Shown in pieces: positions 18,054 through 28,458 of a stretch of DNA of 43,032 nucleotides. A program made the translations under genes and the position numbers. The stretch lies in the NCBI GenBank assembly GCA_007571365.1, contig RKRN01000271.1:1-43032 (forward strand), given 5' to 3'. The notes beneath the pieces are model-generated. The model saw only the letters and a program-made list of their open reading frames with translations, searched no databases and had not been told where the DNA came from. Origin of the DNA: Candidatus Latescibacterota bacterium. GTDB taxonomy: Bacteria > Latescibacterota > UBA2968 > UBA8231. The stretch's first letter is position 1; every line of letters starts with the position of its first letter.

Positions 18054-18073
18054 ATATACGACCGTGCTGTCAA
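18044..18073 (-). promoter_or_regulatory. Promoter of the Lrp-like gene
   Basis: Read on the minus strand, TTGACA (18073-18068) and TAAATT (18049-18044) are 18 bases apart. The -10 falls inside the perfect palindrome, which would allow the regulator to repress itself. Confidence 0.45.
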
Positions 18074-18114
18074 GGGATATTTCAAGAAAATTGTGTAAAC
18101 TGGCGTAAGGGTGT

Positions 18115-18142
18115 TTGACAACATAGCCGTAGTTCATATATT
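18115..18142 (+). promoter_or_regulatory. Sigma70-type promoter of gltBD
   Basis: TTGACA at 18115-18120 and TATATT at 18137-18142 are separated by 16 bases, 46 bases before the gltB ATG. The palindromic sites lie about 60 to 105 bases further upstream of the -35, a position compatible with activation rather than direct occlusion of this promoter. Confidence 0.6.
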
Positions 18143-18187
18143 AATCCTTCTTTTTTATTTTTAGAAGATTGAGCAAGGGAAATTAAG

Positions 18188-21100
18188 ATGACCCGGATAT
18201 CTGGATACCCGCAAAAACAGGGTCTTTACGATCCAAGCCGCGAAAGCGACGCCTGCGGGATCGGTTTTGTCGTCAACATCAAGGGCCACAAGTCGCACAA
18301 ATTGGTGCGCCAATCCATAGAGGTCTTGGAGCATCTCAAGCACCGCGGTGCCTGCGGTTGCGAAGCCAACACAGGCGACGGCGCCGGCCTATTGGTGCAG
18401 TTGCCCCACAAGTTTTTTAGGGCCGTCTGCGATTTTGCGTTGCCCGCATCTGGCGACTACGGAGTGGGCATGTTGTTTTTGCCGCCCGATCCAGCCCAGC
18501 GCCAAGTTTGCGAAGAGCGCTTCGCCCGCATCGTCGCGGAAGAGGGCCAGTGCCTGCTCGGCTGGCGGGACGTGCCCACCCACAACGCGGCCTTGGGCCA
18601 CACTGCCAAGCTGCGCGAGCCGTTTCAGCGCCAAGTCTTTATCGGTCGCGGCGCGGTACATGGCGACGATGCGCTGGCCTTTGAGCGCAAGCTCTACGTC
18701 ATCCGCAAGCGCGCCGAAAACGCGATTCGCTATAGCGGCCAAGTCGCCGGCGGCGACTTCTTTTATCCGGCCAGCCTCTCTTGCCGCACCATCGTCTACA
18801 AGGGCATGCTGATCTCCGACCAAGTCGCGGGCTACTTTCCCGACTTGAGCGACGAGCGCTTTGAGGCGGCCATTGCGTTGGTACATTCGCGCTTTAGCAC
18901 CAACACCTTTCCGAGTTGGGAGCGGGCGCATCCCTACCGCTACATCATCCACAACGGCGAAATAAACACCGTGCGCGGCAACGGCAACTGGATGCGGGCG
19001 CGCGAGGGGATGCTGGCGTCCGAGTACTTCGGCGCTGACATCGACAAGCTCTTTCCCATCATCCACGAAGATGGCTCTGATTCGGCCAAGTTCGACAACG
19101 CGCTCGAGCTGCTGACTTTGGGGGGGCGCTCGTTGGCGCACGCGGTGATGATGATGATTCCCGAGCCGTGGGAAAACCACGAGACCATGAGTGCGGAAAA
19201 GCGGGCCTTTTACGAGTACCATAGCTGTCTGATGGAGCCGTGGGACGGGCCGGCCTCGGTGGCCTTTACCGACGGCACGGTCGTCGGCGGTATGCTCGAC
19301 CGCAACGGCTTTCGGCCCTCGCGCTACTACATCGCCAAAGACGATACGCTGGTGCTCTCTTCGGAAACGGGCGTGCTGAGCATTCCGCCGGAGGACGTGG
19401 TCTGCAAAGGCCGCCTGCAACCGGGGCGGATGCTCTTGATCGATACGGCCGAGGGCCGGATCATCAGCGACGAGGAGATCAAGCACCAGATCGCCACCGA
19501 GCATCCCTATCAGGCGTGGCTCGACGCCAACTTAGTCGCGCTCGAAGACCTACCCGAGGTTGAAGGCGCACCCTTGTTGGACAGCCACGAGGAAGTGCTC
19601 CACTGGCAGCAGGCCTTTGGCTATACGTTTGAGGACTTGCGCGTCTTTCTCAAGCCGATGGTCCAGGTACTCAAGGACCCAGTCGGTTCTATGGGCAACG
19701 ACGCGGCGCTAGCGGCGCTGTCGGAGCGACCGCAGCTCCTCTACAACTACTTCAAGCAGCACTTCGCCCAAGTTACCAACCCCCCCCTAGACCCGCTGCG
19801 CGAGGAATTGATTACCTCGGCCGAGACCAAAATAGGCCCCGAGCGCAATTTGCTGGGCCCCGAGCCAGCGAGCTGCCGCCAGATCACCTTGCAGCGGCCG
19901 ATTCTCAAAAACGACGAGTTGGAAAAGCTCCGGCAAATCAATTGCTTTGGCCACAAGGCGAAGACGATTCCGATCCTGTTCGAGCGCGAGGATGGCGAGG
20001 CCGGCCTCGCCAAGGCCATGGACGCGCTGTGCGCCAAAGTCGATGCGGCCATCGCCGCGGGGGGCAACCTGATTATCCTCTCAGACCGAGGGATAGATGC
20101 CGATAACGCGCCGATCCCGGCGCTGTTGGCCGTATCTGGGGTGCATCACCACTTGGTGCGGCTGGAGACGCGCACGCGCATCGGCTTGGTGCTTGAGTCG
20201 GGCGAGCCGCGCGAGGTGCATCACTTCTGCCTGCTTTTGGGGTATGGTGCGCAGGCGATCAATCCCTACATGGCCTTTGAGAGCCTCAACGACATGACCC
20301 GCGAAAACATGCTCGAAGGCTATACATACCCAGAGGCCGAGGAGCGCTACATCTACGCGGCGATTAAGGGGACGGTCAAGGTGATGGCCAAGATGGGCAT
20401 TTCGACGATTAAGTCGTATCGGGGAGCGCAGATTTTCGAGACCGTGGGGATCAATCGAGAAGTGGTCGATCAGTACTTCACTTGGACTACGACCCAAGTT
20501 GAGGGCATGGGCATTGAGGACATTGCCCGCGAGGCACTCGTGCGCCACGAAGCGGCCTTTCCCCCGATCCCGACCAACGGCCGCACCCTCGACGTGGGCG
20601 GGCACTACCAATGGCGCAAGGGCGGCGAGCATCACCTTTTCAACCCCAAGACGATTCACCTGCTGCAGCAGGCGTCTCGCACCAACGACTACGCGGTGTA
20701 CAAGCAGTACGCCGAGCTAATCAACGACCAGTCCGAGCGCTTGGCGACCTTGCGCAGCCTGTTGGAGTTCAAGGGCGGGGCCGAGCCGGTGCCCATTGCG
20801 GAGGTTGAGCCGGTTGAGGCGATCACCCGGCGTTTTAAGAGCGGGGCGATGTCCTACGGCTCGATTAGCAAGGAGGCGCACGAAGGCTTGGCCATCGCCA
20901 TGAACCGCCTCGGCGGCAAGAGCAATACTGGCGAGGGCGGCGAAGACCCGGCCCGCTATGTGATTGAGCCTAACGGCGACTCCAAAAACAGTGCCATTAA
21001 ACAGGTGGCCTCCGGGCGCTTTGGCGTGACGAGCCACTATCTGACCCAAGCCAAAGAATTGCAAATAAAGATGGCGCAGGGTGCTAAGCCGGGCGAGGGC

Positions 21101-22765
21101 GGCGAGTTGCCCGGCCCGAAGGTCTATCCTTGGATCGCCAAGGTGCGCCACTCGACCCCGGGCGTCGAGCTAATCTCGCCGCCGCCGCACCACGACATTT
21201 ACTCAATTGAGGACTTGGCGCAGCTAATCCACGATCTCAAAAACTCAAACGTCGATGCGCGGATCAACGTCAAGCTGGTCTCCGAGTTCGGGGTCGGCAC
21301 TGTCGCCGCGGGGGTGGCCAAGGGCCACGCAGATGTGGTGCTGATTTCGGGCCACGACGGCGGCACTGGTGCCTCGCCGCAGACCTCAATTAAGCACGCC
21401 GGTCTCCCTTGGGAGTTGGGGCTGGCCGAGACCCATCAGACGCTGGTGCTCAACGACCTGCGCAGTCGCATCGTCGTCGAGACCGACGGCCAGCTCAAGA
21501 CCGGGCGCGACGTAGTCATGGCCGCATTGCTGGGCGCGGAGGAATTCGGTTTTGCCACCACGGTGCTGGTTGCGATGGGCTGCATTATGATGCGGGTCTG
21601 TCATCTCGACACCTGTCCGGTGGGCGTGGCGACCCAAAACCCGGACCTGCGTGCCAAATTTACCGGCACTCCCGATCACGTGGTCAACTTCCTGCGCTTT
21701 GTCGCCGAAGACATGCGCGAGATCATGGCCGCGCTCGGCTTCCGCACGGTCAATGAGATGATCGGTCGCACCGACCGGCTCGAGCCCAACAAGGCCATTG
21801 CACTGTGGAAGGCGGCCGGCATCGACTTGACGCCGATTTTGCATCAGCCCGAGGTCGGGCCCCATGTCGGGCGCTACTGCCAGATCCCGCAAGATCACGG
21901 GCTGGCCGAGGCGCTCGACAACACCACCTTGCTGGGGCTGTGCCAACCGGCCCTTGAAAACGGCGAGCCGGTCGCGGCGGAATTGCCGATCGAAAATACC
22001 AACCGAGTCGCCGGTACGATCCTCGGCAGCGCGGTGACGCGGCGCTACGGCCCCGAGGGCCTGCCCGAGGACACCATTCACCTCAAGTTCAAGGGGGCCG
22101 CTGGCCAGAGCTTTGCCGCCTTTACGCCCAAGGGCCTGACCATGGAAGTCGAAGGCGACGCCAACGACTACTTTGGCAAAGGGCTTTCGGGCGCCAAGCT
22201 GGTGCTCTATCCACCCAAAGGCTCCACCTTCGTGCCGTGGGAGAACATCATTTGCGGCAACGTCGCCTTCTATGGTGCCACTGCCGGCGCGGCCTACATC
22301 CACGGTATTGCTGGCGAACGCTTCTGCGTGCGCAACAGCGGCGTCCACGCCGTAGTAGAAGGCGTCGGCGATCATGGCTGCGAGTACATGACCGGCGGGC
22401 GGGTCGTGGTGCTGGGCCGCACCGGGCGCAATTTTGGTGCTGGAATGTCGGGCGGCATTGCCTATGTGCTCGACGAAGAGGGCGACTTTGCGATTTGTTT
22501 TAACGACGAACTGGCCGATATGGAGCCGGTAGAACAAGACGCCGACATCGCCGAGTTGCGGTCTATGATCGAGCGCCACGTGCAGCACACCCACAGTGCG
22601 CTCGGTCAGCGGGTCTTGGACCAATGGGACTCGGTGCTGCCCCGGTTCGTCAAGGTCATGCCGCGCGATTACCGCAAGATGCTCAACGCCTTCAAGCGCG
22701 TTGAGGAACGCGGGCTGACCGGCGACGAGGCCGCGCTAGTCGCCTTCCGCGAGGCCATGGCCTAA
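18188..22765 (+). CDS. gltB: Glutamate synthase (NADPH) large subunit
   Basis: The 1525-residue subunit transfers the glutamine amide to 2-oxoglutarate to make glutamate. Residues 1-22 are a propeptide and Cys23 in DACGIGFV is the glutaminase nucleophile exposed by processing. The amidotransferase domain has [19 protein letters not shown] and [11 protein letters not shown]. The FMN-binding synthase domain contains [19 protein letters not shown] and the 3Fe-4S cysteines in the stretch [19 protein letters not shown]. The C-terminal domain is the GXGXG beta-helix. Length is close to the typical 1500 residues. It is followed after 24 bases by gltD and is probably driven by the TTGACA/TATATT promoter upstream. 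Confidence 0.97.
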   Translation: MTRISGYPQKQGLYDPSRESDACGIGFVVNIKGHKSHKLVRQSIEVLEHLKHRGACGCEANTGDGAGLLVQLPHKFFRAVCDFALPASGDYGVGMLFLPPDPAQRQVCEERFARIVAEEGQCLLGWRDVPTHNAALGHTAKLREPFQRQVFIGRGAVHGDDALAFERKLYVIRKRAENAIRYSGQVAGGDFFYPASLSCRTIVYKGMLISDQVAGYFPDLSDERFEAAIALVHSRFSTNTFPSWERAHPYRYIIHNGEINTVRGNGNWMRAREGMLASEYFGADIDKLFPIIHEDGSDSAKFDNALELLTLGGRSLAHAVMMMIPEPWENHETMSAEKRAFYEYHSCLMEPWDGPASVAFTDGTVVGGMLDRNGFRPSRYYIAKDDTLVLSSETGVLSIPPEDVVCKGRLQPGRMLLIDTAEGRIISDEEIKHQIATEHPYQAWLDANLVALEDLPEVEGAPLLDSHEEVLHWQQAFGYTFEDLRVFLKPMVQVLKDPVGSMGNDAALAALSERPQLLYNYFKQHFAQVTNPPLDPLREELITSAETKIGPERNLLGPEPASCRQITLQRPILKNDELEKLRQINCFGHKAKTIPILFEREDGEAGLAKAMDALCAKVDAAIAAGGNLIILSDRGIDADNAPIPALLAVSGVHHHLVRLETRTRIGLVLESGEPREVHHFCLLLGYGAQAINPYMAFESLNDMTRENMLEGYTYPEAEERYIYAAIKGTVKVMAKMGISTIKSYRGAQIFETVGINREVVDQYFTWTTTQVEGMGIEDIAREALVRHEAAFPPIPTNGRTLDVGGHYQWRKGGEHHLFNPKTIHLLQQASRTNDYAVYKQYAELINDQSERLATLRSLLEFKGGAEPVPIAEVEPVEAITRRFKSGAMSYGSISKEAHEGLAIAMNRLGGKSNTGEGGEDPARYVIEPNGDSKNSAIKQVASGRFGVTSHYLTQAKELQIKMAQGAKPGEGGELPGPKVYPWIAKVRHSTPGVELISPPPHHDIYSIEDLAQLIHDLKNSNVDARINVKLVSEFGVGTVAAGVAKGHADVVLISGHDGGTGASPQTSIKHAGLPWELGLAETHQTLVLNDLRSRIVVETDGQLKTGRDVVMAALLGAEEFGFATTVLVAMGCIMMRVCHLDTCPVGVATQNPDLRAKFTGTPDHVVNFLRFVAEDMREIMAALGFRTVNEMIGRTDRLEPNKAIALWKAAGIDLTPILHQPEVGPHVGRYCQIPQDHGLAEALDNTTLLGLCQPALENGEPVAAELPIENTNRVAGTILGSAVTRRYGPEGLPEDTIHLKFKGAAGQSFAAFTPKGLTMEVEGDANDYFGKGLSGAKLVLYPPKGSTFVPWENIICGNVAFYGATAGAAYIHGIAGERFCVRNSGVHAVVEGVGDHGCEYMTGGRVVVLGRTGRNFGAGMSGGIAYVLDEEGDFAICFNDELADMEPVEQDADIAELRSMIERHVQHTHSALGQRVLDQWDSVLPRFVKVMPRDYRKMLNAFKRVEERGLTGDEAALVAFREAMA

Positions 22766-22789
22766 GCATCCTAATTAGGAAGTAAATCA

Positions 22790-24283
22790 ATGGGTAAACC
22801 CACCGGATTCATCGAATTTGTACGCGAGTTACCACGAGACCGCGACCCGTTAGAGCGCGTCGCGGACTGGGACGAGTTCCACGAGCACTTTTCCGACGAG
22901 CGCCTGCGCGATCAGGGCGCGCGCTGTATGGATTGCGGCATTCCCTTTTGCCACTTAGGCGACATCGTCAGTCAGGGCGACAAAGGCTCTGGTTGCCCGA
23001 TCAATAACCTAATCCCCGAGTGGAACGACTTGGTCTATCGCGGGTTGTGGCGCGAGGCGCTAGAGCGGCTGCACAAGACCAACAACTTCCCAGAGTTCAC
23101 CGGCCGCGTCTGTCCGGCCCCTTGCGAGGGGGCCTGCGTGGTGGGGATCAACGCGCCGCCGGTGACGATCAAGAACGTCGAGTGCGCCATTGTCGATAAG
23201 GGCTTTGCGATGGGCTGGGTCGTGCCGGAGCCGCCCGACAAGCGCACCGGCAAGAAGGTCGCCGTCGTCGGCTCCGGCCCCGCGGGCTTGGCCTGTGCCG
23301 CCCAACTCAATCGCGCCGGCCACTGGGCGACCGTGTACGAGCGCGCCGATCGCATCGGCGGCTTGCTGGTGTACGGGATCCCCAACATGAAGCTCGATAA
23401 GAAAAAGGTGGTGCAGCGGCGAATCGACCTGATGGAGGCCGAGGGCGTCAAGTTCGTCACTCGCACGGAGATCGGCGTGGATCTACCGGCGACCCAGCTC
23501 GTGGCAGAAAACGACGCGGTCGTGCTCTGCGGCGGGGCCACCAAGCCCAACGACTTGCCGATTGAGGGGCGGAGTTTGCCGGGCATCTACTTTGCGATGG
23601 ACTTTTTGCGCGCCAACACCAAGAGCCTGCTCGACTCCAATCACGCAGATGGCCACTACATCTCGGCCAAGGACAAGCGCGTTATTGTCATCGGCGGCGG
23701 CGACACCGGCACCGATTGCGTCGGCACGTCGATGCGCCACGGCTGCAAGACGCTCGCGCAATTCGAGATCATGCCGCGCCCGCCGGACGAGCGCGCTCCC
23801 AACAACCCTTGGCCGCAGTGGCCCAACGTCTATAAGCTCGACTACGGTCAGAAGGAGGCCAAGGCTCGCTTCGGCGACGATCCGCGCACGTATCTGATTA
23901 TGACCCAGCGGTTCGTCGGCGACGCCGAGGGGCGCGTCAAGGAGCTACACACGGTCGATATCGAGTGGGATCGGGACGCGACCGGCCGCTTCACGCCCGT
24001 GCCGATTGAGGGCACCGAGCGGGTCTGGCCGGCCGACTTGGTGCTGTTGGCGATGGGGTTTCGCGGGCCAGAGGACGCAATGCTCGAACAGCTGGGCGTC
24101 GAGCGCGATGAGCGATCTAACGCCCGCGCTGAGTACGAGCAATACGCCACTAGCGTCGAGGGTGTTTTTGCCGCTGGCGACATGCGGCGCGGCCAGAGCT
24201 TGGTCGTGTGGGCGATCAACGAGGGGCGGGGTGCGGCGCGCGAAGTGGACCGCTATTTGATGGGCAGCACGCAGCTACCCTGA
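22790..24283 (+). CDS. gltD: Glutamate synthase (NADPH) small subunit
   Basis: The 497-residue protein supplies electrons from NADPH to GltB. The N-terminal domain has the Fe-S cysteines in [15 protein letters not shown] and [15 protein letters not shown] binds at [22 protein letters not shown] and NADPH at [22 protein letters not shown]. The C-terminal segment [20 protein letters not shown] is the conserved second FAD contact. The start ATG 22790 follows an AGGAAG site. The gene forms an operon with gltB. Confidence 0.96.
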   Translation: MGKPTGFIEFVRELPRDRDPLERVADWDEFHEHFSDERLRDQGARCMDCGIPFCHLGDIVSQGDKGSGCPINNLIPEWNDLVYRGLWREALERLHKTNNFPEFTGRVCPAPCEGACVVGINAPPVTIKNVECAIVDKGFAMGWVVPEPPDKRTGKKVAVVGSGPAGLACAAQLNRAGHWATVYERADRIGGLLVYGIPNMKLDKKKVVQRRIDLMEAEGVKFVTRTEIGVDLPATQLVAENDAVVLCGGATKPNDLPIEGRSLPGIYFAMDFLRANTKSLLDSNHADGHYISAKDKRVIVIGGGDTGTDCVGTSMRHGCKTLAQFEIMPRPPDERAPNNPWPQWPNVYKLDYGQKEAKARFGDDPRTYLIMTQRFVGDAEGRVKELHTVDIEWDRDATGRFTPVPIEGTERVWPADLVLLAMGFRGPEDAMLEQLGVERDERSNARAEYEQYATSVEGVFAAGDMRRGQSLVVWAINEGRGAAREVDRYLMGSTQLP

Positions 24284-24324
24284 GCGGCGCAAACCCGCAC
24301 TTGAAACGAGAGAAGCCGTCAGCG

Positions 24325-24342
24325 CGGCGGCGGCCGCCGCCG
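24325..24342. terminator. GC-rich palindrome between convergent gltD and NicO gene
   Basis: An 18-base perfect palindrome of CGG/CCG units (24325-24342) lies between two converging genes and is followed only by TTTG. It could act as a bidirectional stop signal, but the T-run is weak, so this is tentative. Confidence 0.3.
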
Positions 24343-24346
24343 TTTG

Positions 24347-25216
24347 CTAACCAACCACGCCCAGCGACTTGAGCGCAATCCCCAAGCCGACGGCGATGAT
24401 GACCACTGCACTCGCAATGGGCAACCGCTGAATCCAGCGGCCGTCGCCCGAGAAATGCTCCACGAGCGGTCGCGCTTTGACGATGAGCACGCCGATGGCG
24501 ATGAGAATGGCGGCCAGCCCGACGCTGAAAGCCACCAAAAGCAGCAAGCCAAAGGCAATGCGATGCAAGGCCACGGCCAGCAATAAGATCACCAAAGCCC
24601 CCGGACAAGGCACGATCCCGCCGGAAATCCCCAACGTAAGCAAACCTTTGCTAGATACCCCATGGGCATGGCCGTGGCCGTGGTGATGTTCCCCATGAGG
24701 ATGATCGTGGTGGTGCTCTTCTGCATGGCTGTGATAGTGCGCTCCGTGAGCATGGCTGTGACCAAAAGTCCGTCCCCTAAGATGATTGACCAAAAGCCAA
24801 GTGCCCAAGCCTATGATTAGGAGACCGGACGCCGTGCCGAGATAGGGGAAAATTTGTTCGGGAAGGACGTATTGAGAGGCAAACAACGCCACCAAGCCCA
24901 ACAGAATGACGCTGAGGGTGTGGGTGAGGGAGACGACCCCGCCGAGGAAAAAGGCATTGCCTATCGTGCCGCGCGAACCGACGAGATAGGCGGCGACGAT
25001 GGTCTTGCCGTGCCCCGGCTCTAGGCCATGGGCCGCACCGAGAAAAAGAGCCAGTGCCACCGCCGCCGCGATCAGACCTAGGCTCAGCTCTTCAGAGCGC
25101 AGCATATCGCTGAGAGCGTCGGTTTCTCCAGCGTCAGCGACGCCCCAAGCCGGGGCTGCAATCGCCATTGCTACTAGCGCGAGTAGTATGGGCTGTATTG
25201 CTCGTTGCTGGGACAT
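24347..25216 (-). CDS. NicO-family nickel/cobalt transporter (RcnA-like)
   Basis: The 289-residue inner-membrane protein has six to eight hydrophobic helices. It contains the family hallmark HGLEPGHGKTIVAAYLVGS, a His-rich loop (HSHAHGAHYHSHAEEHHH and more) between helices, and the GISGGIVPCPGALVILL segment. A signal-like leader precedes the first helix. Members of this group export Ni2+ or Co2+ or, in other clades, import cobalt for cobamide synthesis; the His-rich loop favours metal sensing or efflux. It is transcribed convergently to gltD and has no other metal gene beside it in the window. Confidence 0.85.
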   Translation of the reverse strand: MSQQRAIQPILLALVAMAIAAPAWGVADAGETDALSDMLRSEELSLGLIAAAVALALFLGAAHGLEPGHGKTIVAAYLVGSRGTIGNAFFLGGVVSLTHTLSVILLGLVALFASQYVLPEQIFPYLGTASGLLIIGLGTWLLVNHLRGRTFGHSHAHGAHYHSHAEEHHHDHPHGEHHHGHGHAHGVSSKGLLTLGISGGIVPCPGALVILLLAVALHRIAFGLLLLVAFSVGLAAILIAIGVLIVKARPLVEHFSGDGRWIQRLPIASAVVIIAVGLGIALKSLGVVG

Positions 25217-25426
25217 AGTTCTTCTCCACGGTAGCAGGCCGGCTGTGGACTCACTCTTTTTGGCATGGACGAGTGCCTAGGGGCAATAAACGGCGTTGCT
25301 GATAATGGGTCAAGCTGTTGGCTGAGGGCCTTGGCTATGGGGCGATGGTTGACTCTCTAAGAGATATATCCTTCCTTGTCGTCAATTGGACCTACGAATG
25401 TACACGCAATCTCACATGCCCAGTCC

Positions 25427-26575
25427 ATGATTATTGATTCCCACGCTTACTGCTTCCCCCCCGCCGACTCGCCGGCCGGGCATCCCACCGCCGCCGATCA
25501 CTTGCGCTGGGTCCAAGGGGGGCAGGCGTCTCACCACCAGCCCGCTTGGCGCGTCCGCGACCGCGCCCCGGCCTCTTCCACTGTGCTGGCCGCTCCCGGC
25601 GGGGCCATGGACTTCGACAACCTGCCCGACGTCAACTTTCGCGTGGACCACGACAAGGGCCGAGTGGTGTGGACGATTGACGGCGAGGACTTCACCAAGC
25701 AGTTCTATCCGCCCCACTTGCCCCACTTGGCGTACTCGCCCCACAATCTGCTCGCCGAGATGGACTACGCCGGCGTCGATAAGGTCCTGTTGCACGTCGA
25801 TGCCATGTTGGGCCGCGACCCCGCATTTCAAGCGGAGTCGGTCGCCGTTGATCCAGAGCGCATCTATTCGATGGCCCCGGTGGATGAGTGGCGCTTGATC
25901 GGCGAACTCGATGCCGTCATTGCCGAGACTGTCGCTGCCGTTGAACAGCACGGCCTGCACGCGATCAAGTTCAATCCGCCCCACGCTTACTACTACCGCT
26001 CCGACCCGTGGGACAGCGAGCACCTGCGTCCGTTTTGGGAGGCGGTGGCCGCGCTTGGCGTGCCCGTGTTCTTCACGCTCGGCACCGGGCCAAGCGAAGC
26101 GTCGGTGTTGCAGTCTGCGGAGAGCCAGCGTCGCGGCTACTTGGCCGAGCTCGACATCTTGGTGCGTTGGATGGAGCGCTACCCGGACGTGCTGTGCAGC
26201 CTCACGCACGGCTTCCCGTGGCGTCTCTTCCTCGACGCCGATCCCGCCGACTCCCCGAGTCGCATCGAGTTGCCCGACGAGATATGGGAGCCTTTTGCCA
26301 ATCCGAACTTGAGCATAGAGGTCTGCTTTCCAGTGCGTCTCGGCGACTTGTTCGACTACCCGTACCGCGAGTTGTGGCCGACGCTGGAGCAGATGGTCGA
26401 GCGCATTGGCTCTGAGCGGCTGCTGTGGGGCACTGACATGCCCTTCCAGAACCGGTTTTGTACCTATCGCCAGTCGCGCCGCTGGATTGAGGACTATTGT
26501 AAATTCCTCTCGGCCAAGGACCGGGCCGCGATCATGGGCGAGACCTGTGCGCGCCTGCTCGGCCTTGAGGGCTGA
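25427..26575 (+). CDS. Amidohydrolase family 2 protein with altered metal ligands
   Basis: A 382-residue TIM-barrel protein of the amidohydrolase-2 (ACMSD-like) group. The metal-binding strand 1 motif normally reads HxH, but here it is IIDSHAYCFPP, so the second His is Tyr. The strand 5 His is also absent (GVPVFFTLGTGP in place of a LLHTG-like motif). The later His in LTHGFPWRL and the Asp in LWGTDMPFQN are kept. Metal binding is therefore expected to differ from the standard enzyme. ATG 25427 is chosen because it puts the motif at the N-terminus; a frame from TTG 25376 adds 17 unlikely residues, and no clear ribosome-binding site is visible. The Gfo/Idh gene follows 19 bases downstream. Confidence 0.8.
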   Translation: MIIDSHAYCFPPADSPAGHPTAADHLRWVQGGQASHHQPAWRVRDRAPASSTVLAAPGGAMDFDNLPDVNFRVDHDKGRVVWTIDGEDFTKQFYPPHLPHLAYSPHNLLAEMDYAGVDKVLLHVDAMLGRDPAFQAESVAVDPERIYSMAPVDEWRLIGELDAVIAETVAAVEQHGLHAIKFNPPHAYYYRSDPWDSEHLRPFWEAVAALGVPVFFTLGTGPSEASVLQSAESQRRGYLAELDILVRWMERYPDVLCSLTHGFPWRLFLDADPADSPSRIELPDEIWEPFANPNLSIEVCFPVRLGDLFDYPYRELWPTLEQMVERIGSERLLWGTDMPFQNRFCTYRQSRRWIEDYCKFLSAKDRAAIMGETCARLLGLEG

Positions 26576-26594
26576 TGGCTTGAAGGAGCATACT

Positions 26595-27671
26595 ATGGCA
26601 GGAGAAACGAGATACCGCGCCGCGATCGTGGGATTGGGTTTTATCGGAGGGGCAGATCAGCTATCGGGCGACGCCCTCGGCCAGCGCGTCGCAGACCTCG
26701 ACGGTACGCATGTCGGGGCACTGGCTGGCTGCGATCGGGTTGATCTAGTCGCCGGTAGTAGCCGCGATGGCGGGCGGCGTGCGCGCTTCCACGCGCGCTA
26801 CGGCGTGCCCGTGTTCGCCGACTGGCGCGAGATGCTGTACGCAGCCGCGCCCCTCGACATCGTTGCGGTCGCCACGTACACCCCGGCCCACGCCGAGATC
26901 ACCCAAGCGGCCGTAGAAGCCGGTGCCCGCGCCATCTACTGCGAAAAGCCCGTTGCGGCGACGGTCGCCGAGGCCGAAGGCATGCTGTCCGCCTGCAACC
27001 AGGCCGGTGCCCTACTCGTCATCAACCACAACTTGCGCTTTCACCCCGGCTATCGGAGGCTGCGCGACCGCATTGCCGCCGGTGCCCTCGGTACGCTAAC
27101 CTCGGCTTCGCTCCAGTGGACTTCGGGACGCCTCGGCAACGTCGGTACGCACATGATTGACGCCGTGCAAATGGTCACTGGCCTGCCGGTGACCGCGGTC
27201 GCCGGCACCCTCGACTTGTCGGGGAAACCCGACTGCCGTGGCGACGCTTTCACCGATCCCGGCGGCTGGGGCCTGCTGCGCCTCGGACGCGACTTGCCCG
27301 CGCCCGATGGTGGGCCGAGGGGCGATTTGATCTGCACGATGGACGCGGCCGACTACGGCACCGCGCCACTGCGCCACCGTTTCTACGGCACGGCGGGCTA
27401 CGCCATCTGCCGCAACCGCGACATTGAGATCGTGCGCGGCGACGACCGCCAGTTCCTGCCCGATGACGCCCCCGACAGCGGCATGGACCGGGCCGTGGCC
27501 GAGATTGTCAATTGGCTCGACGGGGAAGGCCCCTTCTCCTACGACGCCAGAGAAGCCGTGCGCACTTTAGAGGCGATCGTGGCCTTTCACGCCTCTCATC
27601 GCGCCGGCGGTGCTTGGGTTGAGTTGCCGCTGCGCGGCGACCACCGCGATATAGTCCTGCACAGCGGCTGA
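26595..27671 (+). CDS. Gfo/Idh/MocA-family oxidoreductase
   Basis: The 358-residue protein begins with a Rossmann nucleotide-binding strand, RAAIVGLGFIGGADQL, and carries the family's EKPVAATVAEAE motif (Lys in the EKP signature) and a VGTHMIDAVQMVTGL segment in the C-terminal dimerisation domain. Such enzymes are NAD(P)-dependent sugar or inositol dehydrogenases. No substrate can be named. Its ATG follows GAAGGAG with good spacing. It lies right behind the amidohydrolase gene, so the two may act in one catabolic route. Confidence 0.87.
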   Translation: MAGETRYRAAIVGLGFIGGADQLSGDALGQRVADLDGTHVGALAGCDRVDLVAGSSRDGGRRARFHARYGVPVFADWREMLYAAAPLDIVAVATYTPAHAEITQAAVEAGARAIYCEKPVAATVAEAEGMLSACNQAGALLVINHNLRFHPGYRRLRDRIAAGALGTLTSASLQWTSGRLGNVGTHMIDAVQMVTGLPVTAVAGTLDLSGKPDCRGDAFTDPGGWGLLRLGRDLPAPDGGPRGDLICTMDAADYGTAPLRHRFYGTAGYAICRNRDIEIVRGDDRQFLPDDAPDSGMDRAVAEIVNWLDGEGPFSYDAREAVRTLEAIVAFHASHRAGGAWVELPLRGDHRDIVLHSG

Positions 27672-27678
27672 TGGCCCC

Positions 27679-28458
27679 TCAGCCCTTCGGCACGACGAGT
27701 GCGCGGTTGCCGTAGGGGATTGAATCCATCTCGGTGTCGTAAACCTGCTCCAGAAAGTCGCGATCCCATGGCCGCTCGGCCGCTGGTAGCCGCTCCACTG
27801 CACCATCCTTGAGAAAGACGAAGTGATCCCCATAGAGGAAGGCACTGTTGGGATCGTGCAGGACGGCGAGGACCGTGAGGTCGGCCGCGACCAACTCGCG
27901 GATTAGGCGCAGCAGATGCGCTTGGTTTAGGAAGTCGAGGTGCGAGCTGGGCTCGTCGAGGAGGATGAGACGGGGCTGTTGGGCCAGCACCCGGGCGATG
28001 CGCACGAGCTGTTGCTCCCCGCCGGACAGCTCGGTATAGGGGCGATCTTTCAGATGTATAATGCCGACCTGCTCAAGCGCGGCAAAGCCAATCTCCACGT
28101 CCTCCTGCTTGGGAATATAGGCTACGTAGCTGGCGCGGCCGGTCAGAACTACATCCTGCACGGAAAAGGGAAAAACCGGCCGGTGGTGCTGGGGCAAGTA
28201 GCCGAGGACGCGAGCCCGACGCCGGGACGAAAACGAGCGAATCTCCTCTCCCATGATGTGTACTTTGCCGCGCTCAAAGTCGAGGAGACCGCCGAGAATG
28301 CGCATGAGGGTTGACTTGCCGCTGCCGTTCTTGCCGAGCAGGACGGAGAACTGCCCGGTCGGGATCTCCAGCGAGAGCTCGTTGAGAATCGGCCTGCCTT
28401 CGTAGGCAAAGAAGAGCTTCTCGACTTGGATAGCTGGTGCTGGCGTTAGGTCTCCCAT
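27679..28458 (-). CDS. ABC transporter ATP-binding protein (iron-siderophore / cobalamin type)
   Basis: The 259-residue ATPase has Walker A in LLGKNGSGKSTLM, the signature YTELSGGEQQLVRIARVL, Walker B in PRLILLDEPSSHLDF and the switch His in VLAVLHDPNSAF. It belongs to the FepC/BtuD group that energises import through a periplasmic binding protein and a FecCD permease. It overlaps the permease gene by 13 bases, so the two are translationally coupled. It is the last gene of the uptake operon. Confidence 0.93.
   Translation of the reverse strand: MGDLTPAPAIQVEKLFFAYEGRPILNELSLEIPTGQFSVLLGKNGSGKSTLMRILGGLLDFERGKVHIMGEEIRSFSSRRRARVLGYLPQHHRPVFPFSVQDVVLTGRASYVAYIPKQEDVEIGFAALEQVGIIHLKDRPYTELSGGEQQLVRIARVLAQQPRLILLDEPSSHLDFLNQAHLLRLIRELVAADLTVLAVLHDPNSAFLYGDHFVFLKDGAVERLPAAERPWDRDFLEQVYDTEMDSIPYGNRALVVPKG

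Noticed and set aside
18389-19504. Long open frame on the minus strand (371 codons) inside gltB
   Set aside because: It is antisense to the well-supported glutamate synthase gene and its translation has no recognisable domain; long antisense frames are common at this GC content.
21386-22624. 412-codon minus-strand frame inside gltB
   Set aside because: Same reason: a shadow of the GltB FMN and GXGXG domains on the opposite strand.
25217-25426. Cobalamin or metal riboswitch upstream of the NicO gene
   Set aside because: A CAGCCGGCCTGC-like string was seen, but the rest of the conserved core is absent and no stable fold was evident by eye. A TTGACT is also present, but no -10 at proper spacing.
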